From NCBI GenBank assembly GCA_963974475.1, contig CAXBCR010000021.1, positions 1 to 64,000 on the forward strand: DNA of 64,000 bases, written 5' to 3'. The position numbers were made by a program, and so were the translations under genes. Shown here piece after piece: positions 16,443-25,807 of this stretch (position 1 is the first letter of the stretch; the number at the start of each line of letters is the position of its first letter). Under the pieces are notes generated by a model. It saw nothing but the letters and a program-made list of their open reading frames with translations, had not been told where the DNA came from and ran no database searches. This DNA is from CAJXZP01 sp963974475 (lineage in GTDB: Bacteria > Bacteroidota > Bacteroidia > Flavobacteriales_G > Salibacteraceae).

Positions 16443-19400
16443 TTAAAATCCACCCGTACCCAACTTATACTCTATATAAGGCAAGGTGTCGAGCGTTGCC
16501 ATAAATTCGTTGTTGGCATCGATAGTAAATTGACGGACCGAACCGTTAATTTTTATCTCGTTACCTTCGTTTTGGGTTACAAACTGAATATTGATTTTCG
16601 TTTTTCCTGGGTTGTTGGTAAACAAGGCTTCTAAATCCTCTAAAAGCGTGGTGTTTAATGCTTTCATATCTACCGTGAGATTAAGGTTTTTAGCAAATTT
16701 CTCACGTACTTGGTCCAAAAACTCCATTTGCGTAATCTTCAAACGCGGCTCAGAATCAGGATTCCAAGGCAAAACATTAAACTTACCTTGAAAAAACAAA
16801 TACAAATTATGATGAAAGTATTCTTTGAATTTCAGGTAGTCTTCTTTGAAAAAACGCACATCCATCGAACCGGTATAATCTGAAATAGTAAGAATTCCCC
16901 ACGGGTTTCCATTTTTGGCCACCATGTGTTTAAAATCAGTTACCATCCCTCCCATTCGTAGGTCCTTCCCTACGATAGATTTGTCGGGGTTCTGCATTTT
17001 ATCGACTGTGATATTACAAAAATTATCAATATCTACACGGTAATCGTCCAGCGGGTGTCCTGAAATATAGACCCCAACCACTTCTTTTTCGCGATTAAAT
17101 TTTTCAAGAATCATCCATTCCTCTGCCAGTGGAATTACCGGTTCGGGCAAGGAAACTTCTGAGCTTTCGCCAAATAACGAAACTTGCGCAGAATTAGCAT
17201 TTTCTTGGTGTCTTGCGCCAAATTTTACCACCGTTTCCAAAAAGGTTCTTCCTTTTTGATCTATGGCAAAAAACTGCTCTCTTTTTATTCCAGTAGAATC
17301 AAATGCACCACCTAACACTAAGGTTTCGATAGACTTACGGTTAACTGCCCGCAATTCTACCCTTTTCACCAAATCAAAAATGGAAACGAAATTTCCGTTT
17401 TCTTCTCGTTCTTTAATTAAGGATTTTACAGCGCTCGTTCCAATACCTTTCATAGCGGCCAATCCAAATCGGATGGCACCATCATTATTTACGGTAAATT
17501 TTTGTTCTGATTCATTGATATCCGGTCCCAAAACGGTTAATCCCATTCGCTTACACTCGTCCATGAATTCCGTAACTTTCGAAATATCATTTAAGTTATG
17601 CGTCAATACCGAAGCCATGTATTCCGCAGGATAATTGGCTTTTAAATACCCGGTTTGAAACGCAATTACCGAATAACAGGTAGAGTGAGATTTATTGAAT
17701 GCGTAAGCGGCAAATGCTTCCCAATCCGTCCATACCTTACCCGCTTTTTTAAGGTCATGTCCCCGTTCTTCACAACCAGCCAAAAACAATGGTTTCAACT
17801 CATCAATCAGCTTCCGGTTTTTCTTACCCATCGCTTTACGCAACGTATCGGCTTGACCTTTAGAGAAACCGGCCAGCTTTTGAGAAAGTAGCATTACTTG
17901 CTCTTGGTAAACGGTAATTCCATACGTTTCACCAAGTAATTCTTCCATGTCATCTAGATCGTAAACAATATCTTCAATACCATGTTTACGGTCAATAAAA
18001 TTTGGAATATACTCAATAGGCCCCGGACGATACAGGGCATTCATGGCAATTAAATCATCAAACACATCGGGCTTCAAAGCCATCAGGTGTTTTTGCATTC
18101 CGGGAGACTCAAACTGGAATAATCCTTTGGTTTGACCACTTTGAAACAACGCATACGTGGTTTCATCATCCAGTGGAATTTCATCTGGGTCAATTTTCAC
18201 ATCATGCCTTCTTTCGGCAATGACAATGGCATCCTTAATAATACTCAGGGTTTTCAGTCCTAAGAAATCCATTTTTAGTAGTCCGGCAGATTCTACTACG
18301 GAGTTATCAAACTGAGTCACCCACAAATCAGAATCTTTGGCTACCGCCACCGGAACGTGCTCTGTAATATCACTTGGCGTAATAATTACCCCACAGGCAT
18401 GAATCCCCGTATTCCGCATAGAACCTTCTAACGTTCTAGCTTTATTCAGCACCTTGGCTCGATCATCGGTTCCTTCCGAAACCTTGATTAAATCAAGCGC
18501 CATAGTAAGATCTTCGTTCCGCAGTTTCGCTTTTAACGCTTTTTCATCCGAATTAAATATTTTCTTTAGCGACATCCCAAATGGAACTAACTTGGCAATT
18601 TGGTCGGAGTCTTGCAATGGCAAATCCAGCACCCTAGCGGTATCTCTAATAGAAGACTTGGCAGCCATGGAACCGTAAGTAATAATTTGAGCTACCTGAT
18701 TGGCTCCATATTTCTCAACCACATAATCAATTACGCGACTTCGACCTTCATCATCAAAATCAATATCAATATCGGGCATAGAAACCCGTTCTGGATTCAA
18801 AAAACGCTCAAAAAGCAAATCGTATTTTATCGGGTCCACATTGGTAATACCAATACAATATGCTACTACCGAACCAGCTGCCGACCCCCTTCCAGGTCCA
18901 ACTGCAACACCCATGTTTCGAGCTTCGGTGGTAAAATCCTGTACAATTAAAAAATAACCCGGATATCCCGTTTTTTCAATAACCGACAATTCAAAATCTA
19001 ATCGTTCACGAATAGCATCCGTGATTTCAGGGTATCTTTTTTCTGCACCGATATAGGTTATATGGCGTAAAAACGCATTCTCCCCATTCTTGGTCCCGTT
19101 AATTTCATCGGTAGGATCCACAAATTCCTCCCCAATATCAAAAGCCGGCAATAACACATCACGCGCCAGCACAAAGCCTTCGCACTTATCTCCCATTTCG
19201 GCTGTAGTAACCATAGCTTCTGGTAAATCAGCAAATATTTCCGCCATTTGTTGAGGCGTTTTCATGTACCACTCTTCGTTTGGGAATCCAAATCGATATT
19301 CTCTACCCTTTTTACCCAAAAAGGTTTTAGGCATTGAAATAAGCTTATTATCTTTTACACAGAGCAATACATCCAAAGCATCTGCCCCTGACCGACTAGG

Positions 19401-20777
19401 GTAATAGACATTATTAGAAGCGAAATATTTTACGTTATATTTTTTTGCAAAACGGAGTAACGTTTCATTTACCACATCTTCCTCCTCAACTCCATGACGA
19501 ATTAATTCCACATAGAAATCTTCGCCAAAAAGATTATGCCAATATTTAAAAGCTTCTTCAGCCTCCTTTTCACCTACATTTAAAATTAAACTAGGAATTT
19601 CTGACCATAAACCACCCGTGGTAGCCATGATTTCTTCATGAAACTCCTCTATAACCGGTTTACTTACACGAGGCACATAATATTTTCCTTGAGTAAAAGA
19701 TACAGATGATATTTTAGCCAAATTATGATAGCCTTTTTTATTTTTTGCTATTAAAACCTGATGGTAACCGTTGTCTTTTACTGAATGGTTTAAATGGTCT
19801 TTGCATACATAAATATCTGTACCAACAATTGGTTTTATTCCCTCCTTGTTACATGCATTTACAAATGCAAAAGCCCCCATCATATTTCCTATATCGGTTA
19901 TACCAAGAGCGGTCATTCCTGATTCTTTGGCCCTTGCCACGTAATCAACCGGTTGACCTACAGCCTCTAAAATTGAGAATTGGGTATGCACATGAAAATG
20001 AACGAATTTATCCAATACCTCTTTTGGAATGTTGCTTTCAGAAATCGTTGCAATTTCTTCTTTTGTACCGGCTTCTTCCTCTACAACATCTTCTTCTAGT
20101 GGTTTATAGGGAGCTATATTTAACCCAATTAACTCAAATGGCTTGGGGTTTTTCGCTTTGAAATTTTGGATAAAGGATTCCTCTCTTCCTAAACGCTGAC
20201 CGGTAATTACACCAATCCGAATAAGTTCTAAAAATGCTCTGGAAGTAGCTTCCACATCCGCGCTTGCATTGTGAGCCTCCTCAAAAGTGGTTTGAAATAA
20301 AACGTGATATAATTCAGATAAAGTGGGCCATTTAAATTTTCCTCCACGACCCCCTGGTATCTTACAATAATCCGTTGATTCGTCTTTAGTATCAATGGTG
20401 GGGATGGACTGTAACGGAGATTCTATTTCTTTTCGTAAGTACTCACACGCGGCAATATTGACATCAAATTCAATATTATGCCCTACCACGTATTTTGATT
20501 TTGCTAAGGCTTCATTAAATTCGTTCAACACAAAATCTAAAGGCATTCCTTCCTTGGTGGCACGCTCAGTAGAAATACCATGAATTTTTTGGGACACAAA
20601 AGGAATGTTATACCCTTCTGGTTTAATGATAAAGTTTTTTACCTCTATCAATTCTCCATTTTCATCATGAATTTGCCATGCCAATTGTACCATCCTTGGC
20701 CAATTATCAAAATCGGTCAAAGGTGCTTTCCAATCTCTTGGCAACCCGGTGGTCTCTGTATCGTATATTAAAAACAT
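16443..20777 (-). CDS. dnaE: DNA polymerase III subunit alpha with fused N-terminal DEDDh exonuclease
   Basis: 1444 residues. Domains in order: DEDDh 3'-5' exonuclease (1-190; DTETTG with Asp6 and Glu8, HNIEFD with Asp105, His169 and Asp174 in HNASAD), linker, PHP domain (about 258-480; FHVHTQFS at 261-268), then the polymerase palm and fingers with PDIDIDFDD as the catalytic acidic motif, AFNKSHSTCYS, and a C-terminal OB fold (about 1270-1360). It is the replicative polymerase catalytic subunit. The fused exonuclease is, as I recall, usual in Flavobacteria. In the PHP domain the expected TDHGN is ITDIGN, with Ile296 in place of a metal-binding His, suggesting an inactive PHP nuclease. Length is complete. 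Confidence 0.95.
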   Translation of the reverse strand: MFLIYDTETTGLPRDWKAPLTDFDNWPRMVQLAWQIHDENGELIEVKNFIIKPEGYNIPFVSQKIHGISTERATKEGMPLDFVLNEFNEALAKSKYVVGHNIEFDVNIAACEYLRKEIESPLQSIPTIDTKDESTDYCKIPGGRGGKFKWPTLSELYHVLFQTTFEEAHNASADVEATSRAFLELIRIGVITGQRLGREESFIQNFKAKNPKPFELIGLNIAPYKPLEEDVVEEEAGTKEEIATISESNIPKEVLDKFVHFHVHTQFSILEAVGQPVDYVARAKESGMTALGITDIGNMMGAFAFVNACNKEGIKPIVGTDIYVCKDHLNHSVKDNGYHQVLIAKNKKGYHNLAKISSVSFTQGKYYVPRVSKPVIEEFHEEIMATTGGLWSEIPSLILNVGEKEAEEAFKYWHNLFGEDFYVELIRHGVEEEDVVNETLLRFAKKYNVKYFASNNVYYPSRSGADALDVLLCVKDNKLISMPKTFLGKKGREYRFGFPNEEWYMKTPQQMAEIFADLPEAMVTTAEMGDKCEGFVLARDVLLPAFDIGEEFVDPTDEINGTKNGENAFLRHITYIGAEKRYPEITDAIRERLDFELSVIEKTGYPGYFLIVQDFTTEARNMGVAVGPGRGSAAGSVVAYCIGITNVDPIKYDLLFERFLNPERVSMPDIDIDFDDEGRSRVIDYVVEKYGANQVAQIITYGSMAAKSSIRDTARVLDLPLQDSDQIAKLVPFGMSLKKIFNSDEKALKAKLRNEDLTMALDLIKVSEGTDDRAKVLNKARTLEGSMRNTGIHACGVIITPSDITEHVPVAVAKDSDLWVTQFDNSVVESAGLLKMDFLGLKTLSIIKDAIVIAERRHDVKIDPDEIPLDDETTYALFQSGQTKGLFQFESPGMQKHLMALKPDVFDDLIAMNALYRPGPIEYIPNFIDRKHGIEDIVYDLDDMEELLGETYGITVYQEQVMLLSQKLAGFSKGQADTLRKAMGKKNRKLIDELKPLFLAGCEERGHDLKKAGKVWTDWEAFAAYAFNKSHSTCYSVIAFQTGYLKANYPAEYMASVLTHNLNDISKVTEFMDECKRMGLTVLGPDINESEQKFTVNNDGAIRFGLAAMKGIGTSAVKSLIKEREENGNFVSIFDLVKRVELRAVNRKSIETLVLGGAFDSTGIKREQFFAIDQKGRTFLETVVKFGARHQENANSAQVSLFGESSEVSLPEPVIPLAEEWMILEKFNREKEVVGVYISGHPLDDYRVDIDNFCNITVDKMQNPDKSIVGKDLRMGGMVTDFKHMVAKNGNPWGILTISDYTGSMDVRFFKEDYLKFKEYFHHNLYLFFQGKFNVLPWNPDSEPRLKITQMEFLDQVREKFAKNLNLTVDMKALNTTLLEDLEALFTNNPGKTKINIQFVTQNEGNEIKINGSVRQFTIDANNEFMATLDTLPYIEYKLGTGGF

Positions 20778-20892
20778 CTACTAATCAAGGAATTAAACGA
20801 AGTTTAGTCTCCGTTTTTGGAGCGTTCAAATTAGGAAAGTGAATTTAAACAAGCCTAGTTTTGAATGCGGAAGTTTTGAACAAATAAAACAC

Positions 20893-22155
20893 CTACTCTC
20901 CAACTACAAACTTATCCGTAGGAAACTGGTAAATTTGTAATCCAAACTCTGGGATTACGGCTAATACATGATCAAAAATATCGGCTTGAATCCCTTCATA
21001 TTCCACCCAATCTGTGGTGGTGGTAAAAACGTATATTTCGATGGGCAATCCCTTCTCATTGGGAGAAAGTTGGCGCACCATAAAAGTCATGTCTTTATTT
21101 ATATCCTCTCGGTTAGTTAAGTAAGCTTCCAGGTAGGCTCTAAATACACCCAAGTTTGTTTGTCTTCTGCCATTTACCAATACAGAGGGGTCAATGTTAT
21201 TTACTTTGTTATGCTTTTCTACCCGTTCTTCAGTGGTGTTAATATAGTTTTTCAACACCTTTATTTTACGAAACTTATCTAGCATTTCTGGGGTACAAAA
21301 TCGCACACTATGCATATTCACGTAAATGGCTCTTTTGATGCGTCTTCCACCAGACTCTTCCATTCCTTTCCAGTTTTGAAAGGATTCACTTATTAGGCTA
21401 TACGTGGGGATGGTGACAATGGTTTTATCCCAATTTTGAACTTTAACCGTAGTTAAATTAATTTCCTTAACCAGCCCATCTGCCCCAAATTTCGGCATCG
21501 TTATCCAATCTTCTATGGACAACATCTTATTGAAAATTAACTGCAAACCACCTACAAAACCAAGTATAGAATCTCTAAAAATCAACATCATTACAGCCGA
21601 CACCGCACCTAAGCTCATTACAAGAGAACTCAAATCTTTATCAAACAAGATGGCTACCACCGTGAATAGTCCAATGATATACAATACAATTTTTAGAATT
21701 TGAATTACGGCCTTAATGGGATGATCTTTTGCAAAATCATATCGGTCGTAATAATCATTAATAGTTTCTAAGGTACTATTGGCAACTAGAATAAAAATCA
21801 CTATAAAAGCCAGTTCAATTAAGGATTGAAATATTCCAATAAGAAAGGGGGCCCCAACTACAATATCCGGTGTAAATTCAAATAATAGAGACGCTGGAAT
21901 TAAGTAAGCTAAGTTTCTAAAAAAAGAATGCTTTACCAACAAATCATCAAACTGATTCTTAGTTCTTTTTAGGATGGGTATAATGATTCCCCACAAAGTT
22001 TTTACTGTTATTTTATAGATTATGTAAGACATAATCAACAATAGCATTAGCATAGCCAACTCGCCCAAAACTGTTGCTAAAGTGCCACCAAATCTAAGAG
22101 TATCATGAAAGAAATCAACTATTAGCAGTGTTTTACTATGAATGAATGTATGCAT
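20893..22155 (-). CDS. MscS-family mechanosensitive ion channel, YbdG-like
   Basis: 420 residues with about five N-terminal membrane helices (roughly 35-55, 80-95, 105-125, 150-170, 175-195) followed by the MscS beta domain. The pore-helix region reads SLGAVSAVMMLIFRDSILGFVGG. The segments LTTVKVQNWDKTIVTIPT and WKGMEESGGRRIKRAI closely match the YbdG (miniconductance, MscM) subgroup. By family it is an inner-membrane channel that opens under hypo-osmotic tension. It is read towards dnaE with 115 bp between and probably has its own promoter. It is divergent from the DoxX gene. Confidence 0.9.
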   Translation of the reverse strand: MHTFIHSKTLLIVDFFHDTLRFGGTLATVLGELAMLMLLLIMSYIIYKITVKTLWGIIIPILKRTKNQFDDLLVKHSFFRNLAYLIPASLLFEFTPDIVVGAPFLIGIFQSLIELAFIVIFILVANSTLETINDYYDRYDFAKDHPIKAVIQILKIVLYIIGLFTVVAILFDKDLSSLVMSLGAVSAVMMLIFRDSILGFVGGLQLIFNKMLSIEDWITMPKFGADGLVKEINLTTVKVQNWDKTIVTIPTYSLISESFQNWKGMEESGGRRIKRAIYVNMHSVRFCTPEMLDKFRKIKVLKNYINTTEERVEKHNKVNNIDPSVLVNGRRQTNLGVFRAYLEAYLTNREDINKDMTFMVRQLSPNEKGLPIEIYVFTTTTDWVEYEGIQADIFDHVLAVIPEFGLQIYQFPTDKFVVGE

Positions 22156-22377
22156 GTATTTTCAGTTTCATTAAAAACAATGGCAAACGTACAATTAGAA
22201 TCGCATTCAACCCTAGCAAAAATGATTTGATAAGTAGCGTTTTTACATCGGGTTGAATCTCCTATTTCAGCCTCAAAAAAGTATTTATCCATAACTTAAT
22301 TAAAAAAAACTTAAGACTGAAACACCTAAGTAATCTAAATTCATTTACCTTTAGACCCAATCAATAAAACTAAATGT

Positions 22378-22749
22378 ATGAAAAAGGCTGATATGATTGT
22401 CCGAATTTTGCTTGGACTAATGATGATTGTTTTTGGTTTAAACAAATTCTTACACTTTATACCCATGCCCCCTCCCAATGATAATGTAGTCACAGTTTTT
22501 GGCGCATTAATGCTAATGGGAGTTTTACCCGTGGTGGCTGTAATTGAAATTGTAGGTGGACTTTTACTCCTTCTTAATAAACAAGTGGGAGTGGCATTGT
22601 CATTTTTGGCTCCTGTTGCCTTTTGTGCTTTTTTGTTTCACCTTATGCTCGACCCAGCAGGAATTGGTGGTGCAGTTTTCTTTTTAAGTGCGGTTACCTT
22701 CCTCATATTCACACGTAAAAACCAATTTAAAACTATCTTAGATGAATAA
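22378..22749 (+). CDS. DoxX-family small membrane protein
   Basis: 123 residues with four predicted membrane segments, starting MKKADMIVRILLGLMMIVFGLNKF, which matches the DoxX/DoxD-like N-terminal pattern (RxxLGxxFxxxGxxKF). The family is of mostly unknown function; members in other bacteria are linked to thiosulfate oxidation or redox defence. The MarC and persulfide-dioxygenase-like genes are nearby but on the other strand. A near-consensus -7 box (TACCTTTA, 22347) lies upstream. Confidence 0.82.
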   Translation: MKKADMIVRILLGLMMIVFGLNKFLHFIPMPPPNDNVVTVFGALMLMGVLPVVAVIEIVGGLLLLLNKQVGVALSFLAPVAFCAFLFHLMLDPAGIGGAVFFLSAVTFLIFTRKNQFKTILDE

Positions 22750-22853
22750 TCCTGCTATGCATTCAATATTTAAGTGTCAATATTATTGGTCTGATAACTT
22801 TAGACTCATACCTATACCATATAAATAAATTACCTAATAACCGAACTTACAAA

Positions 22854-23225
22854 ATGAGCGTACAATGTATTAAACACCCCGAGTATCCTAAAAAGATTTT
22901 ATTAAGTAATCATCAAGGAGTTATTAAACTCAATCAAATTTTAGCGTCCTGGAAGTTAATGATAGCAAGAAATATGGTCACCCAATCCACGCAAGGAATA
23001 ATGTGTGATCTAAACGATGCTAATTTAGATATTACAATGAGTGATTTCAAATTTGCCATTCATTCTTTAGAAAAGTTTCAATGGGTTAAACAAATAAAAA
23101 TTGCGGTAATTACCAATTCTCCTCATGACGTGGTTTTTCCCATGTTTGGAGAAAAATATCATCCAACTATTAAAATACGCCCCTTTTCAACATTTAAAGG
23201 AGCAGAAGATTGGATACTATTATAA
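22854..23225 (+). CDS. Hypothetical protein, possibly STAS/SpoIIAA-like
   Basis: 123 residues, no signal peptide and no membrane helix. Alternating strand and helix segments, including GIMCDLNDANLDIT, QIKIAVITNSP and the ending GAEDWILL, are reminiscent of SpoIIAA-like (STAS) proteins of Bacteroidota, which end in xxAxxWL. This is an impression only. It is 104 bp downstream of the DoxX gene on the same strand and convergent with marC. No catalytic motif is seen. Confidence 0.65.
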   Translation: MSVQCIKHPEYPKKILLSNHQGVIKLNQILASWKLMIARNMVTQSTQGIMCDLNDANLDITMSDFKFAIHSLEKFQWVKQIKIAVITNSPHDVVFPMFGEKYHPTIKIRPFSTFKGAEDWILL

Positions 23226-23266
23226 CGTTTAGCATGCATTTTTAACTGAAAAAGTATTCCCCAATT

Positions 23267-23893
23267 TTAAACTAATCGTAAAACGTTTAGTCCTGCCGAA
23301 ATAATAAACTCTATCCCAATTGCAATAACAATAAATCCGATTATTCTAGACAGCGCATTAATGCCGGAAGCCCCCAATACCTTGACAATGGAATGAGCAC
23401 TTTTGAGCATTAAAAAAATAAATGAGGAAGCTATTAAAATAGCACATAAAATAATTACAATGTACCACACCCCTGTTGACTCCTGATTGTACGTAATTAA
23501 TAACGAGATGGTTCCTGGACCCGCAATCATTGGTATAGCTAAAGGGGTAAGCGATATTTGCTCTCTTGTTTCCACATCCGATTGAACTCTAGACCTTTTC
23601 ATTCCTTTGTGTTCGGTAAACTTTCCGGTGAGTAACGCAAAACCAGATGATGCAATAATTAGTCCACCGGCAATTTTTAATGAATTCACGCTAATTCCAA
23701 AAAAGAGTAAAATATACTTTCCGGCAAAAAATGAAATGAGTAAAATGATTAATACATTTAAAGATGCTTTAAATGCAATATCCGACCGTTCTTTGAGTGA
23801 GTGTTCTTTGGTTAAAGCTACAAATATGGGAACCGTACCTAAAGGGTTCATTACAGAAAAAATAGCACCAAACGTAATTAAAAATAATTCCAT
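23267..23893 (-). CDS. MarC-family integral membrane protein
   Basis: 208 residues with six membrane segments. The family signature FSVMNPLGTVPIFVALT near the N-terminus (about 12-28) and PLAIPMIAGPGTISLLI mid-protein are typical of MarC/YchE/YhgN proteins. The biochemical role of the family is uncertain; members were once linked to multiple antibiotic resistance, and some transport amino acids. It is a single minus-strand gene, convergent with the hypothetical gene at 22854. Confidence 0.9.
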   Translation of the reverse strand: MELFLITFGAIFSVMNPLGTVPIFVALTKEHSLKERSDIAFKASLNVLIILLISFFAGKYILLFFGISVNSLKIAGGLIIASSGFALLTGKFTEHKGMKRSRVQSDVETREQISLTPLAIPMIAGPGTISLLITYNQESTGVWYIVIILCAILIASSFIFLMLKSAHSIVKVLGASGINALSRIIGFIVIAIGIEFIISAGLNVLRLV

Positions 23894-24063
23894 GTTTTTT
23901 TAATGCAAACCTCCTATCCCATTGTTTATTTTATACGGGTTTAAGGTTACTAAAACATTAAAAATGGATATCAAAACATGGCTATCATTTATTCAAATTG
24001 CACTTTACAATAGTTTTATTTTCCTCGATTTATAAAAAGGCTATACATTTATTTACCTATAAA

Positions 24064-24093
24064 AAAAGCCGAAAACAATTGTTTTCGGCTTTT
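24064..24093 (-). terminator. Perfectly palindromic intrinsic terminator of the MBL-rhodanese gene
   Basis: A 30-bp perfect palindrome (15-bp arms, AAAAGCCGAAAACAA and its complement) ends in T runs on both strands. It is 22 bp after the stop of the gene at 24116-25537 and would work in either direction. Confidence 0.85.
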
Positions 24094-24115
24094 CATTTCC
24101 TTTATTTACCATGAT

Positions 24116-25537
24116 TTAAGTCGCCATGGTGGTAGATGGACAAACGTAATCCGTTACATTTAAATCTGTTTTTAAAATCTCATCAAACCCACCATCAATA
24201 TTCACTAGGTTTTCATCTTTGTAACCGTAATTCTTTAAGATAGTAACCGCCATCATCGAACGGTAACCTGCGGCACAATGAAAATACATTTTCTTATTTT
24301 TATCTAGTTTTTCTAGATTATAGTGAATTCTAGCCAACGGAAAATGCTCTGCATTAACAACATGTTGCGCTTCCCACTCACCTTCTGCTCTCACATCAAC
24401 TATATTTATTCCGCCTTCCCTTTCTTCCGCAAACTTAATGTCTCTAGGATGAATGACTTGAATAGTTTCCACTTCATGGCCGGCTGTTTTCCAAGCATCA
24501 AATCCGCCAATGAGATGACCTTGACAATTGTCGTAACCTACTCTAGATAGACGTGTCACCGCTTCTTGTTCTCTACCTTTTTCGGTAATCACTATTATTG
24601 GTTGATTAATATCTTCAATTAGCGCACCTACCCACATAGCAAAATTACCGTCCAATCCAATACTCATTGAACCCGGTACATATCCGTATTGAAACTCGCC
24701 ATGAGGACGTGTGTCTAACAATAAAAACCCTTCTTTCATTTTGGCGGCAGTTTCCACACATGATAACCCACGCATTCCTTTTGCCAACACATCATCAAAA
24801 TTGTTGGTTCCCTTAATATTCATCATTGCATTTTTAGGGAAATACTGAGGTGGCGGAGTTAACCCGGACAAAATAGCTTTAATAAATTCAGGTTTTGTCA
24901 TGTCTGCTCTTAATGCATAATTGGTTAATTTTTGATTTCCCAAAGTATCCACAGTATCTTTACTCATACTCTTTCCACAAGCAGAACCAGCACCATGATT
25001 AGGGTACACCAAAATACGGTCTGGCAATGGCATTAATTTATTACGTAACGAATCAAATAAATGACCCGCCAAATCTTCTTGAGTTAAATCTGATTTAACC
25101 GCTAAATCTGGACGACCCACATCACCTAAAAACAAGGCGTCTCCGGTAAATACGCAATGCTCTAATCCGTTTTCATCAAACAGTAACCAACTAGAAGATT
25201 CCATGGTGTGACCAGGAGTGTGCAATAGTTTTAAAGTGACATCTCCAACGTTAAAAATTTCATTATCCGTACCTTCATGAATTGGGTAACCTGGTTTGGC
25301 AGATGGGCCAAAAACAATGGTTGCTCCCGTTTTTTGAGCTAAATCTACGTGCCCAGAAACAAAATCAGCGTGAAAATGCGTTACAAATACATATTTTATG
25401 TTTGCTCCTCTTTCGGCTGCCATTACCATATATGGCTCTGGGTCTCGTAAGGGATCTATTATAACCGCCTCTCCATTTGATTCTACATAATACGTTCCAA
25501 CGGCAATACAGCCGGTATAAAGTTGCTCTACGTACAT
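24116..25537 (-). CDS. MBL-fold persulfide-dioxygenase-like protein with two rhodanese domains
   Basis: 473 residues. The metallo-beta-lactamase domain (1-about 235) has THFHADFVSGH, then LLHTPGHTMESSSW and VFTGDALFLGDVGRPDL, like ETHE1/CstB-type persulfide dioxygenases. The HxHxDH motif ends in Phe, as I recall is usual for this group, where iron needs only His/His/Asp. Rhodanese 1 (about 265-355) has TEKGRE where the Cys loop should be and is probably inactive. Rhodanese 2 (about 370-460) keeps the loop HCAAGYRS with its active Cys. It is inferred to oxidise or transfer sulfane sulfur in the cytoplasm. It is a single-gene unit with a promoter at 25578-25607 and a strong terminator at 24064. 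Confidence 0.88.
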   Translation of the reverse strand: MYVEQLYTGCIAVGTYYVESNGEAVIIDPLRDPEPYMVMAAERGANIKYVFVTHFHADFVSGHVDLAQKTGATIVFGPSAKPGYPIHEGTDNEIFNVGDVTLKLLHTPGHTMESSSWLLFDENGLEHCVFTGDALFLGDVGRPDLAVKSDLTQEDLAGHLFDSLRNKLMPLPDRILVYPNHGAGSACGKSMSKDTVDTLGNQKLTNYALRADMTKPEFIKAILSGLTPPPQYFPKNAMMNIKGTNNFDDVLAKGMRGLSCVETAAKMKEGFLLLDTRPHGEFQYGYVPGSMSIGLDGNFAMWVGALIEDINQPIIVITEKGREQEAVTRLSRVGYDNCQGHLIGGFDAWKTAGHEVETIQVIHPRDIKFAEEREGGINIVDVRAEGEWEAQHVVNAEHFPLARIHYNLEKLDKNKKMYFHCAAGYRSMMAVTILKNYGYKDENLVNIDGGFDEILKTDLNVTDYVCPSTTMAT

Positions 25538-25577
25538 AATTATATTGTTTTAATTTGGTTCAAATTTTTAAGAATCC

Positions 25578-25607
25578 GAAATATATGAAAAATTATATAT
25601 GTAACAA
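25578..25607 (-). promoter_or_regulatory. Probable promoter of the MBL-rhodanese gene (TTG-N19-TATATTTC)
   Basis: On the minus strand a TTG (25607-25605) is followed after 19 bp by TATATTTC (25585-25578), one mismatch from TAnnTTTG, 40 bp upstream of the ATG at 25537. Confidence 0.45.
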
Positions 25608-25792
25608 AGTGATTCTTATTGGAATTAACTAAAAAACAACAATTGTCACCATTTTTCGCAAAATCTAAGATTGAAAAATGTCATTTATTGAATTTGCAAA
25701 GAAACGTTTCCTTTATCTTCCAAAACCCAAAATTGGAAATAAATTTTTCTAAAATAGTTCCCTCACACTTTAGGTTATTACAGCTGCTTATG

Positions 25793-25800
25793 TAAATTTG
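25793..25800 (+). promoter_or_regulatory. Probable -7 element (TAAATTTG) of the BatA gene
   Basis: An exact TAnnTTTG match 7 bp before the ATG at 25808, implying a very short or absent leader. The -33 region has only a TTT at 25769. Confidence 0.4.
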
Positions 25801-25807
25801 TCTTTTA

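Noticed and set aside
19745..20161. 138-codon plus-strand frame inside dnaE
   Set aside because: It is antisense to the conserved PHP and exonuclease linker of DnaE and has no domain.
16443..20777. Fusion of an exonuclease to DnaE as a novel architecture
   Set aside because: As far as I recall this N-terminal DEDDh fusion is normal in Flavobacteria; only the PHP substitution is kept as a finding.
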